In this document: positions 23,124-30,665 of the stretch, in pieces
Layout of the letters: each line of letters starts with the position of its first letter
Position numbering within the stretch: the stretch's first letter is position 1
Position numbers and translations under genes: made by a program
Notes under the pieces: generated by a model
What the model was told of the DNA's origin: nothing
What the model saw: only the letters and a program-made list of their open reading frames with translations
Database searches by the model: none
From: Chthoniobacteraceae bacterium
GTDB taxonomy: Bacteria > Verrucomicrobiota > Verrucomicrobiia > Chthoniobacterales > Chthoniobacteraceae
Assembly: GCA_947479475.1 (NCBI GenBank)
Contig: CANJZW010000053.1
Location: 1-33,494 of the forward strand
Length of the DNA: 33,494 nt
Direction: 5' to 3'

Positions 23124-24358
23124 AACCCCGTGTAGGCGCACCGTTAGTGCGACTGTCTCCGTCCCCCGAAGGGTGGCGCGCCCAAATCGGTGCGGATCTG
23201 TGCACCGGCGCGACGCTTCATGAGCTTTCGGGCAAATTGCCTTCCGCGCTTCGGGCGGAGCTTCTGCTTCCGTCTTCCGCAATTGTGACGGAGAGGATTA
23301 CGCTTCCGAGGGCCCCTCGGGAGGACCTCCTTTCGATGGCGCAGCTGCAGCTGGAAAAACTGCTTCCTTACACGGCGGAGGACTTTGTCTTTGATATTGA
23401 GGAACTCGGAGGAACCGAGGCGGACGTGCATATTTTGGCTGTCACGGTGCCGCTGCCTGAACTCAAGACCTGTGCCGAGCCTTTGCGCGCCTCCGGGATG
23501 GGACCGGTTGCGGTGGGGGTCTATGCCGTCCAATTGGCTAGGGAGCTGGCGGGGAAGGGGAACGTTCTGGCTCTTTGGCTGGAGTCGGGAAAACCGTTTA
23601 TTCTTCTGGCTTCGGATGGAAAGCTGCTCTGGCTGGAGGGGCTGTCCTCCGACCCTTCCTCGCCGGATCCCGGCGAAGTGCAGCGTGTGCTGCTTGGGGC
23701 GGAACTTTCCGGGGCGCTTCCCGGGCGTCTGGATCGCGTGTGTGTGGCCTCGCCGCAATGGGTGGCGGCCGTCCGTGCCGCGCTCCCTGAAATGGCGATT
23801 GAGGAGGGGCCGATTGAGCCGCGCTTGGAACTGGCTGGAAACTGGCTGCCCCCGGCGTGGGCCGAGGAGGCCGCGGCCCTCACGCGCAAGTCGCGCCTGA
23901 TTGAGCGTCTGCAGTGGGCCGCGATTGGATACGTGGCGTTGCTTGCCGCGGGCTTTTGCTGGTTGGCTTTTGAGAAGTCGCGGATTGCCAAGCTGGACCG
24001 GCAGATCAACGAGCTGCAGCCTTTGGTTGAAGCGACAAAGGCCCGCCAAAACCGGTGGAGAAATTTGGAGGCAGCGGTGGAGCCTTCTCGTTATCTGATT
24101 GAACTGTTGCACCAGGCCTCGAAGGCGGTGGGAGCTGTGGACATCCGGATCACCGAGTTCCAGATGAACCCGAAGGAGTTCGCCTTTTCCGCGGAAGCCT
24201 CAAACGTGGCGGAAGCCATTGAATATGTTGGAAGACTGAAAAAAGAGGCGGAGCTTTCCGCTTTCAAAATCGACTCCCCCAACCCGAACATTCTTCCGAA
24301 CGAGAGAGCGCAATTTCGCGTGACAGGGAAGGTGGATAACACCGTGTTGAAACGATGA
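23120..24358 (+). CDS. gspL: GspL-like (PilM-PilN fused type) secretion assembly protein
   Basis: Protein of 412 residues. Residues 1 to about 255 look like a degenerate actin-like cytoplasmic domain (MAQLQLEKLLPYTAEDFVFDIE is the PilM/GspL-type helix and strand). One membrane helix lies at about 274-293 (WAAIGYVALLAAGFCWLAF), followed by a coiled coil and a small periplasmic ferredoxin-like domain (VDIRITEFQMNPKEFAFSAE) as in GspL and PilN. GspL connects the secretion ATPase GspE to GspM in the inner membrane. The start at 23120 (ATGA overlap with gspK) was preferred to an in-frame codon at 23111. No GspE or GspF gene is in the window. Confidence 0.72.
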   Translation: MKPRVGAPLVRLSPSPEGWRAQIGADLCTGATLHELSGKLPSALRAELLLPSSAIVTERITLPRAPREDLLSMAQLQLEKLLPYTAEDFVFDIEELGGTEADVHILAVTVPLPELKTCAEPLRASGMGPVAVGVYAVQLARELAGKGNVLALWLESGKPFILLASDGKLLWLEGLSSDPSSPDPGEVQRVLLGAELSGALPGRLDRVCVASPQWVAAVRAALPEMAIEEGPIEPRLELAGNWLPPAWAEEAAALTRKSRLIERLQWAAIGYVALLAAGFCWLAFEKSRIAKLDRQINELQPLVEATKARQNRWRNLEAAVEPSRYLIELLHQASKAVGAVDIRITEFQMNPKEFAFSAEASNVAEAIEYVGRLKKEAELSAFKIDSPNPNILPNERAQFRVTGKVDNTVLKR

Positions 24359-24897
24359 AACTGAGCGAACTATCCACGAGTGAAAAACGGTTGGTGGGGA
24401 TCGTGGCCACGCTTGCGGCCGTGCTACTAAACGTCCTCGTCGGCAAATTTTTTCTCAACACACGCAGCCAGCTAGCCCAGCAGACCGTGCAGAAAACGGG
24501 CATGTGCGACAGCCTGCGTGGTTTGATGGAAAACGCACCGCTTTGGGAGGAACGCGCGAACTGGATGCAGAAGCGTCAGCCCAAGCTTGAGAGCGATGCC
24601 GCTCAGCAGAACGAGGGCAACGCCCTTCTGAATCTTCTGAAGGAAAACGCCTCCAAGCACGGGGTCTCCCTTTCCAAGCAGCAGCTTGTTTCTGCGAAAA
24701 CAGAAACGGGCGCGGTTGCGATTCCCGTGCAGTTCGAGTTGAAGGCCAATTGGAAAAACTTGTGCGGCTTTTTGGCCGACCTTCAGGCTCCAGAGCGGTT
24801 TATTGTGATTCAGCAGTCCAGAATGCGCATCGACCCTGCAGACGCCACCCAGATGCTCTGCGACATGACTGTCGCCAAATGGTTCGCCGCCCGCTGA
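24355..24897 (+). CDS. gspM: GspM/PilO-like inner-membrane protein
   Basis: Protein of 180 residues with a short cytoplasmic start, one membrane helix (residues 13-33, VGIVATLAAVLLNVLVGKFFL), a coiled-coil stretch and a periplasmic ferredoxin-like domain (VAIPVQFELKANWKNLCGFLADLQAPERFIVIQQ). This is the architecture of GspM and PilO, the partners of GspL and PilN. It overlaps gspL by four bases (ATGA) and shares one base with the next gene (TGATG). Confidence 0.7.
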   Translation: MKLSELSTSEKRLVGIVATLAAVLLNVLVGKFFLNTRSQLAQQTVQKTGMCDSLRGLMENAPLWEERANWMQKRQPKLESDAAQQNEGNALLNLLKENASKHGVSLSKQQLVSAKTETGAVAIPVQFELKANWKNLCGFLADLQAPERFIVIQQSRMRIDPADATQMLCDMTVAKWFAAR

Positions 24898-25745
24898 TGA
24901 AAGCGCCTTCCTTCATCTCTTCAGCCGCTCTTTGGGTGGCCCTTTGGCAACCGATGTGCGGCTTGGCACACGCGCAGGATGCCGCCGCTCCGGGGCCGCG
25001 CCTGGCTGTTCCGGTTGCCGAAAAAGCCGTTCCAGAAAAGCCTGTTTCAGAAAAGCCTGTTTCAGAAAAGCCTGTTTCAGAAAAGCCTGTTTCAGAAAAG
25101 CCAGTTGTTCCCAAACCGGTTGTGGAAAAACCGGCGACGCCATCGCCGACCCCGGGAGTCGTTCCCGTTCCCTTTCCCGCCCAGCGGTATGGGGCCTTGC
25201 TGGAAAAATCGCCTTTCGCCATTGCGAGTGCGCCGCCGGAGCAGGCCGCCCCGGTTGAAAACTTTGCCACCAACTGGGTGCTCGCTGGAATTTCCAAACA
25301 GAAGGGCAAGGATGGGACAGAGCATTACACTTTGTTCGTGCGTTCGCGGGATTTGTCGACTCGGCTCGTGATTTTTGGAGATCGTCCCACCGACGATGGC
25401 GTGTCGCTTGTTTCGGTGGATGAGAATCCGGTGGCGGCAAAATCGACAGCCATTTTGCGCAAGGGATCGGAGACGGGGCGCGTGGAGTTCGACCAAGCGG
25501 CCGTTGCCGCCAGTGTGGCGCCACCACAGCAGATGCAGCCTGGAAAACCGGGGCAGCCCCAAGGCGTTCCTGCCGTCCGGAATTCCGCCAAGAGTGCGCC
25601 AATTCCGCGTCCGGGGATGCAGGGAACCGTGCCGCGCCCCGGCGCTTCCGCGGTGCCTCCCCAGGCAGTGCCGCCTCCTGCAGGCGGTGCGACCAACGCG
25701 CCGGATTCCCGCCGGAGGGTCCGGCCGATTCAAGAGCCGCCGTAG
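24897..25745 (+). CDS. GspC/PilP-like periplasmic protein with EKPVS repeats
   Basis: Protein of 282 residues with an N-terminal hydrophobic segment that looks like a signal peptide (residues 1 to about 26, ending AHAQ). Residues 42-70 contain four EKPVS repeats within a Pro/Lys/Val-rich linker of the kind that spans the periplasm. Residues 110-205 (WVLAGISKQKGKDGTEHY, then LVIFGDRPTDDGVSLVSVD) resemble the HR domain of GspC and PilP, which binds the outer membrane secretin. The final 80 residues are Pro/Gln/Gly-rich and disordered. It is the last gene of the secretion operon, followed by a terminator. The call rests on position and architecture, because the HR-like match is weak. Confidence 0.5.
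   Translation: MKAPSFISSAALWVALWQPMCGLAHAQDAAAPGPRLAVPVAEKAVPEKPVSEKPVSEKPVSEKPVSEKPVVPKPVVEKPATPSPTPGVVPVPFPAQRYGALLEKSPFAIASAPPEQAAPVENFATNWVLAGISKQKGKDGTEHYTLFVRSRDLSTRLVIFGDRPTDDGVSLVSVDENPVAAKSTAILRKGSETGRVEFDQAAVAASVAPPQQMQPGKPGQPQGVPAVRNSAKSAPIPRPGMQGTVPRPGASAVPPQAVPPPAGGATNAPDSRRRVRPIQEPP
25034..25093. repeat. Four perfect 15-bp tandem repeats inside a coding region
   Basis: The unit AGAAAAGCCTGTTTC occurs four times without a mismatch, with diverged copies on both sides. It encodes EKPVS, and because 15 is divisible by three, copy number change would only lengthen or shorten the linker of the GspC/PilP-like protein. Confidence 0.9.
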
Positions 25746-25752
25746 CCGTCGC

Positions 25753-25774
25753 AGCCGCAGCCAGTGCGGCTTTT
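25753..25774 (+). terminator. Intrinsic terminator of the type II secretion operon
   Basis: AGCCGCA (25753-25759) pairs perfectly with TGCGGCT (25765-25771) around a five-base loop; the hairpin ends in a run of four T counting the last paired base. It lies eight bases after the stop codon of the last gene of the operon, ahead of the convergent rpe gene. Confidence 0.65.
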
Positions 25775-25801
25775 AATCCCAACAGCAGTCAGGGTTGCGC
25801 T

Positions 25802-26461
25802 CTAGCTTTTTTTAGCGCAGCGGATTTCCGTGATGGCAGCGCTCATGTCCGGAGCGCGGAAGACCGAGGTCCCCGCGACAAGTGTATCGGCTCCCGCATC
25901 GATGCAGTGGCCCGCTGTGCTGACCGTGATTCCCCCGTCGACTTCGATTCTGTAGGATAGATTTTTTTCGGAGCGAAGCTGGGCGGCTTCTCGGATTTTA
26001 TGGAGCATATCCGTCTGGAAGGCCTGCCCTCCAAACCCTGGCTCCACAGTCATCACCAATAACAAATCAATGGCGTCCAGATGCGGCGCAACTGCGGAGA
26101 ATGGGGTGCCGGGCCGGAGGGAAAGACCGCAGGAACGGCCGCTGGCTCGGATCGCTTGGAGCGTTGCTGTCACGTCGCAGTCCGCTTCGATGTGGATGGT
26201 GATGTTGTGGGAGGATTTCAAAAAGCGCGGGAGATAGTGGTCTGGCCGCGAGATCATCAGGTGGGTATCGACGGGCACTTTGGCCACGGCGGCGGCGGCG
26301 TCCACAAAGCTTGGCCCGAAGGAAATATTGTCCACGAAGTGGCCGTCCATCACGTCGAGATGCAGCCAGTCGGCGCCGGCTGTTTCGACGCGGTGGATTT
26401 CTTGATGGAGGTGGCCAAAGTCGCAGGCCAGGATGGATGGAGCCACTAGGATGGAGTGCAT
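25802..26461 (-). CDS. rpe: Ribulose-phosphate 3-epimerase
   Basis: Protein of 219 residues, the normal length. It interconverts D-ribulose 5-phosphate and D-xylulose 5-phosphate in the pentose phosphate and Calvin-type pathways. APSILACDFGHL opens the TIM barrel, H34 and D36 in WLHLDVMDGHFV are metal/catalytic residues, and VDTHLMISRPD, VMTVEPGFGGQAF and EVDGGI (catalytic Asp) follow. Every expected motif is present, so it should be active. It stands alone on the minus strand, 140 bases from tRNA-Asn, with no pentose-phosphate neighbours. Confidence 0.95.
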   Translation of the reverse strand: MHSILVAPSILACDFGHLHQEIHRVETAGADWLHLDVMDGHFVDNISFGPSFVDAAAAVAKVPVDTHLMISRPDHYLPRFLKSSHNITIHIEADCDVTATLQAIRASGRSCGLSLRPGTPFSAVAPHLDAIDLLLVMTVEPGFGGQAFQTDMLHKIREAAQLRSEKNLSYRIEVDGGITVSTAGHCIDAGADTLVAGTSVFRAPDMSAAITEIRCAKKS

Positions 26462-26602
26462 TTCAAAACGAAGTTGGCGGTGGGCAATCCACCATGGCCA
26501 GCGGAAAAACGGGATTCTGCAAAAAGGCGCGCTTTAGCAGCAAAAAATGTTGCGTGAGAGGCTGTGAAACGGCTAGAAAGTCTGTCCCCGCAGCAATCAC
26601 AT

Positions 26603-26677
26603 TCCTGGGTAGCTCAGTGGTAGAGCGATCGGCTGTTAACCGATTGGTCGTAGGTTCAAGTCCTACCCCAGGAGCCA
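26603..26677 (+). tRNA. tRNA-Asn (anticodon GTT)
   Basis: The cloverleaf can be drawn completely. Acceptor stem: TCCTGGG (26603-26609) with CCCAGGA (26667-26673). D stem: GCTC (26612-26615) with GAGC (26623-26626). Anticodon stem: ATCGG with CCGAT around the loop CTGTTAA, giving anticodon GTT at 26635-26637. T stem: GTAGG with CCTAC around TTCAAGT. Discriminator base is G at 26674, and the CCA tail (26675-26677) is encoded in the genome. All stems pair perfectly. Confidence 0.96.
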
Positions 26678-26688
26678 TTGCTCCTTTT
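26671..26688 (+). terminator. Terminator-like hairpin overlapping the 3' end of tRNA-Asn
   Basis: GGAGC (26671-26675, the last bases of the acceptor stem plus the first C of CCA) pairs with GCTCC (26680-26684) around the loop CATT, followed by TTTT. The terminator stem therefore borrows the mature tRNA's 3' end, competing with acceptor-stem folding. Confidence 0.55.
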
Positions 26689-26696
26689 CAGAGCTT

Positions 26697-28127
26697 TCAT
26701 TCGGAAGCTTTGAGTTCCTCCATCATCTCCAAGAGGTTTTGTGTCAGGATGACAGACGCTTGTTCCTCGACTACGTTGGTTCCCAGCCAGGTTTCATAAC
26801 CTCCAAGCTGATGTTGTTCAAAAGTAGGGAGATACCCGTGTCGTCCGTTGGCCAGGCCGATGACTATGGTTTTTGGGAAAGGACTGCGTTTTTTGAGATC
26901 CAGCCCCATTTCTACGAAGGTTTCGAAGGGCACCCCGCATACGGCAACATCGCCGAGGCGGATGGCCTGCAGTTGCACGGAAAGGGTGTCTTGCGGGCGT
27001 TCTGCGGCGGCGATCGTGCTGCGGGCGTAGTTTTGAGCCAGATTGGGCAGCTTCTCAATATCGGCTTTCTCTTTCACTGCGACGATGGCCCGGGCTTCGG
27101 CTACCTGCTCCTCCGTGGGGCGGCGGTATTTGAGGACAACTTCCCGCTGGACCATTCCGACACGAATATCGGAGCGGTGGGCGTCTATTTTCCGGAGAGC
27201 GAGCCAGGCGGTATCGGCTGCTTTTTGAGCGACGATCCGAATCTGCTCGAAAGGCTCGCGCGGGGGGCGGACGACGTTGAAGGGGATGTTGTTGATATTG
27301 CCGGAGGCTCCATTGGACATCATTGCGACAAAATTTTCGCCGGCTCCAACCCGGGAGGGAAACACCCTCGCGAACTCGCCGAAATAATCGGCTGAAAGCT
27401 GGGCCCGGGGTGAACCACCGACGTAATGGAGGGCGTAGTTGGCAAAGAGGGCGAGTGGTTTGCGTTTGGAGTCCTGAAGGGAAAGCACGTCGATATCGGG
27501 ATCCGTTGGTCCGGCTGGGCGCTCAAGGACATCGGGTCCGGTGCCTGGGTTCATTTTGACAGCGTCTCGTTTACCAAAAGGATTGAGCGGCATTTTGCCC
27601 TCTTTCAAATACCAGCGGCGGTTGAAAACTTCATCGGGAAGCGCATGCGAGGCTGCGCCCAAAGAGGCGGGTTGGAGTGCGGCATGCGCACGGATGATGG
27701 ACTCGGCGAGGCCTTCTACAAAGACCTTGCGGTAGGCGACCGCCGCGGCGGGCCCTTCCTTAGGATGCGAGGGGGCGGTGTGTGAATGCGTCGAGCAGAC
27801 AAGCATTTTGGAGATCGGAATTCCGGTGCGTTCGGAAGCGATAGCCTTTGCCTCGTCCAGCACTTCGGGACCGGCGCCGAGAGTATCGACGACGACCATG
27901 GCGACCTGCATCGTGCCCGATTCCAGAACGAGCGCGCGGGCGTTCAACGGATCGTGTGCGCTTGTGGCCAGGTTTGCGGAGAAGCCGCCCGGCATGTTTA
28001 GCGGAAACTCCCGGGGCGTGATGTCTACGGCCGCAGCCCCGGCCCTGAGGGGGGGATTTGCCGCCGGACTTTTGCCCTGCAGGGTGATGGTGAGTAGTGC
28101 GACGGTTAAAAAGAGGGGGGATTTCAT
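26697..28127 (-). CDS. Secreted neutral/alkaline ceramidase-like protein
   Basis: Protein of 476 residues with a signal peptide (residues 1 to about 22). GAAAVDITPRE, then VVVDTLGAG and CSTHSHTAPS (111-120) are the core of the neutral/alkaline non-lysosomal ceramidase N-terminal domain, where H-x-H supplies zinc ligands. NYALHYVGGS and MMSNGASGNINN match later active-site regions, and GLANGRHGYLPTFEQHQLGGYET is the family's closing motif. True ceramidases hydrolyse the amide bond of ceramides and are longer (about 650 residues). These short planctomycete and verrucomicrobial relatives have no known substrate and usually sit beside sulfatases and glycan genes. Its start lies 18 bases after the sulfatase stop, so the two form one operon. 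Confidence 0.8.
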   Translation of the reverse strand: MKSPLFLTVALLTITLQGKSPAANPPLRAGAAAVDITPREFPLNMPGGFSANLATSAHDPLNARALVLESGTMQVAMVVVDTLGAGPEVLDEAKAIASERTGIPISKMLVCSTHSHTAPSHPKEGPAAAVAYRKVFVEGLAESIIRAHAALQPASLGAASHALPDEVFNRRWYLKEGKMPLNPFGKRDAVKMNPGTGPDVLERPAGPTDPDIDVLSLQDSKRKPLALFANYALHYVGGSPRAQLSADYFGEFARVFPSRVGAGENFVAMMSNGASGNINNIPFNVVRPPREPFEQIRIVAQKAADTAWLALRKIDAHRSDIRVGMVQREVVLKYRRPTEEQVAEARAIVAVKEKADIEKLPNLAQNYARSTIAAAERPQDTLSVQLQAIRLGDVAVCGVPFETFVEMGLDLKKRSPFPKTIVIGLANGRHGYLPTFEQHQLGGYETWLGTNVVEEQASVILTQNLLEMMEELKASE

Positions 28128-28145
28128 AGGGGGTGGGCTGATTGG

Positions 28146-29579
28146 CTAGCGCTTCGCTTCAAGTTCGTTCCAAAGTGGGTCTCCGATCTCGCGCATGCGG
28201 TTCAGGATCGACTGGTCGAGGCTTTTGACAGCCGCCAAAACAGCAGGTTCTGAGGATCCGATCAGGTTTGTGTTTTCTTCAGAGTCCTCGGAAAGGTGAT
28301 AAAGTTCATCCCGGCCTGTGTTTTTAAAGTCCCGGATGAGCTTCCAATCGGCCGTTCGGTAGACGCGCATGTGTGTGGAGGATTGGTGTTTGGTGGAGTA
28401 TTCCGCGTAAAAATTGGCGGGTCGCTCGGGCTGGGCCGGGTTGGAAAGAAGGGGCACCAGGGATTTTCCTCTCAAAACGGTTCCCGTAGCGACCTGCGCT
28501 CCGGCGAGTTCCGCGAAGGTGGGAAACCAGTCGAGATGGGAGATGACGTGTTTGTTCTCCGCGCCAGCGGGGACGTGGCCGGGCCAGCGAAGGAGCATCG
28601 GGACTTTGAGGGAGGTGTCGAACATATTGGGGCGCTGTCCCTTTGGAATGTTGGTGGTGGCTGGGGGTAGGGCGGCTTCCCGCAGGATCCAGTGGCCGTT
28701 GCCCTTGTGCCAGATGCCATGGTGCCCCATGTTGTAACCGTGGTCGGAGGTATAGACGACAAGGGTGTTTTCAGAAAGACCGAGGGAATCTAGTTGGTCC
28801 AAAATTCGACCCAGGTTTCGGTCAATCGCGGCCACGGAAGCCAGGTATTCGCGCATCAATTTCCTGACCTTCTCAACATCCGTTCCCGGGTACAAAGGCT
28901 GTGGGAGCTGGATTTCAACGTCTTTGACCTTTTCCCAATCTTCGGCCCGGACCGGAAGGTAAGCCGCGTGGGGTTCCCGGAAATGCACACTCATGGCGAA
29001 GGGTTTCTTTGGGTCGCGTTTTTGAAGCCAATCCATGGCTTCTTCCGCGACAAGATCCACGATGTAGCCTTCGCGTTTTTCTGTTTTCCCGTCCTTCTCC
29101 AGCACCGGATCCTTTGGGCTGGTGCCTCCACCAATGAAACCCATGAAGTAGTTGTAGCCGCGCTTTGTGGGATGCTGGGATTCTTGGTCTCCGAGATGCC
29201 ATTTTCCGATCAGAGATGTTTGATAGCCGGCCTTGGACAGGAGCTCGGGCCAGGTGGGGATGGGTAGAGGCAAGCCCACGCCCGGGTCGTTTTTTGGGTG
29301 AATCCAGTCCGTGATTCTCAACTCGGAGCCATAACGGCTGGTCATCAGCGAGGCTCGTGAGGGGCTGCATACAGGCGTGGGGGTGAATGCATTGGAGAAG
29401 CGCGAACCCTGGCGTGCGAGCCTGTCCATGTTTGGGGTGTAGGCGTTCGGATCGCCTGCGTTTTTCATCGACCAAGGCGCCTGGTCATCCGCCATAAGAA
29501 ACAGAATGTTGGGGCGTGGGGCGTCGGCCCAAAGCACGCCAACCGATGTGGCAAGAAGAAGAACGATTCGAAGCAACAT
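28146..29579 (-). CDS. Secreted sulfatase, S1 (Cys) type
   Basis: Protein of 477 residues. The ATG at 29579 opens on a signal peptide (MLLRIVLLLATSVGVLWA); an in-frame GTG at 29609 is less likely. PNILFLMADDQ (23-33) holds metal-binding Asp residues. VCSPSRASL carries C71-S72-P73-S74-R75, the CxPxR signature whose Cys must be converted to formylglycine. GKWHLGDQ, VHFREPHAAY, YTSDHGYNMGHHG and KVPMLLRWPG follow in normal order. It hydrolyses a sulfate ester, but the substrate (possibly a sulfated polysaccharide) cannot be read from the sequence. The only FGE-like protein in the window lacks the needed cysteines, so its maturase must be encoded elsewhere. It is the first gene of an operon with the ceramidase-like gene. 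Confidence 0.92.
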   Translation of the reverse strand: MLLRIVLLLATSVGVLWADAPRPNILFLMADDQAPWSMKNAGDPNAYTPNMDRLARQGSRFSNAFTPTPVCSPSRASLMTSRYGSELRITDWIHPKNDPGVGLPLPIPTWPELLSKAGYQTSLIGKWHLGDQESQHPTKRGYNYFMGFIGGGTSPKDPVLEKDGKTEKREGYIVDLVAEEAMDWLQKRDPKKPFAMSVHFREPHAAYLPVRAEDWEKVKDVEIQLPQPLYPGTDVEKVRKLMREYLASVAAIDRNLGRILDQLDSLGLSENTLVVYTSDHGYNMGHHGIWHKGNGHWILREAALPPATTNIPKGQRPNMFDTSLKVPMLLRWPGHVPAGAENKHVISHLDWFPTFAELAGAQVATGTVLRGKSLVPLLSNPAQPERPANFYAEYSTKHQSSTHMRVYRTADWKLIRDFKNTGRDELYHLSEDSEENTNLIGSSEPAVLAAVKSLDQSILNRMREIGDPLWNELEAKR

Positions 29580-29885
29580 AGAAAGAAGAGGGGAGGTTGC
29601 GCCGAGCACGGTCGCAGGGACACTTGTTTAAACCCCCGATTTCTAGGGATGTTTGGTTTTAATTTTGGGATCTCGCCGCCAAGTGGTTCTGGGGGGTGTG
29701 TTCTGGGGGGTGTGTTCTGGGGGGTGTGTTCTGGGGGGTGTGTTCTGGGGGGCGCGTTCTGGGGCGGGAATCTTCGCGGAGTGAGCGTCCCGCATTGGGA
29801 CTATCACTCCATGCTGATCGATGAAGCGAAGAGCAATCGCGGAAGCGACTGCAGCGGCGCGTCCCAGTTTAACGGGCGTCCCCCG
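29580..29885. other. Intergenic region upstream of the sulfatase gene, with tandem array
   Basis: No gene is evident. A plus-strand frame from 29649 runs through the 14-bp array and shows no protein features. The sulfatase promoter must lie here on the minus strand, between the array and 29580; I could not identify convincing -35 and -10 boxes. Confidence 0.5.
29691..29760. repeat. Five 14-bp tandem repeats, unit GGGGGGTGTGTTCT
   Basis: Four identical units and a fifth with TGTG changed to CGCG, followed by a partial unit GGGGCGGG. Each unit has a run of six G, so the plus strand could fold into G-quadruplexes. The array is about 110 bases before the sulfatase start (on the C-rich strand from that gene's viewpoint), and its unit length is not a multiple of three. 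Confidence 0.92.
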
Positions 29886-30296
29886 TCAAGGCTCCCACAC
29901 AAAAACAATCGGCTTGTCCATTTCCGGATGGAGGCTCGCATGAACTGGGCAGCTCAAAATTGCCCGCTCGATGGCCTCCCTGTGGGGTGTTTCGGAGGAA
30001 ATGGGGATTTTGAGTTTGGTTGTGAGACGTGAGATCCGCCGTACGGGGACAGCCGTCATTTCTTTTTCCACGGAGGCTGAAGCCCCAGAGATGTTGAGGC
30101 CATGTTTCTGGGCATAAATGCCAAGAATGGTCAGAACGCAGGTGCCGAGAGCGGCGCTTACGAGGTCGGTGGGGGAGAATAGCTCGCCCTTCCCGCAATT
30201 ATCGAGGGGAGCATCGGTTCGGATGGTGCTGAGGGAGGGGCCGTGCAAGGCCTCCGTACGGAGTTCGCCAAGATAAACAACTTCAATACTTACCAT
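29886..30296 (-). CDS. OsmC-family protein
   Basis: Protein of 136 residues, typical length. ELFSPTDLVSAALGTCVLTILG contains the first redox Cys after the P-x-(D/E)-L-x-x-A-LG motif, and AILSCPVHASL the second. In OsmC and Ohr enzymes these two cysteines reduce organic hydroperoxides; OsmC-like members of this shape may have other thiol chemistry. The start at 30296 was preferred to the in-frame ATG at 30317 because MVSIEVVYLGELRTEA is the usual opening strand. It is divergent from the small gene at 30378, with an 81-base gap holding both promoters. Confidence 0.85.
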   Translation of the reverse strand: MVSIEVVYLGELRTEALHGPSLSTIRTDAPLDNCGKGELFSPTDLVSAALGTCVLTILGIYAQKHGLNISGASASVEKEMTAVPVRRISRLTTKLKIPISSETPHREAIERAILSCPVHASLHPEMDKPIVFVWEP

Positions 30297-30377
30297 GGCC
30301 CCATGAAACCCCGTCATTGCGTCGATAGAAAGAGGTTTTATTTCTAAGAAAGCCTGCGTTGCGGGGTTGCCTTTAGG

Positions 30378-30656
30378 ATGAAATCCCCCTTAGTCATCGG
30401 GCGAACTTTGTTTTTCAAAGGTTTGCTTAGCGCGGCCCTTTTCCTGCGAGCTGCGTTACCAATGCCGGCGGCAGTGCCCTCGGAAGCCCGTGTCGATTTT
30501 CTTTCTGAAATCGCTGGAGGTTGGGAGGATATGGCTCAAGGGTTTTCCGCATCGAGAGGGAAATCGATGAAGGAATTTTGGACTCGCCTGCCAGACGGTC
30601 ATCTCAGAGTGAGTCCGAGTGGTGAGTCCCAAGTTGAGTTTCGCCAATGCCCCTAA
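30378..30656 (+). CDS. Small secreted protein of unknown function
   Basis: Protein of 92 residues that I do not recognise. The first 32 residues are basic then hydrophobic and end PMPAA, a likely signal peptide. The remaining 60 contain EIAGGWEDMAQGFSASRGKS and DGHLRVSPSG, with one Cys near the end. The ATG follows TTAGG, not a clear ribosome binding site. Its stop is nine bases before the ceramidase-like gene, so the two are probably co-transcribed. It could be a short binding partner, a leader, or the remnant of a longer gene. Confidence 0.4.
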   Translation: MKSPLVIGRTLFFKGLLSAALFLRAALPMPAAVPSEARVDFLSEIAGGWEDMAQGFSASRGKSMKEFWTRLPDGHLRVSPSGESQVEFRQCP

Positions 30657-30665
30657 TTCCAAAAA

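Noticed and set aside
29649..30032. Forward frame through the 14-bp repeats, encoding a Gly/Cys/Val-rich peptide
   Set aside because: Repeat-driven, overlaps the start of the convincing OsmC gene on the other strand, and lacks a ribosome binding site.
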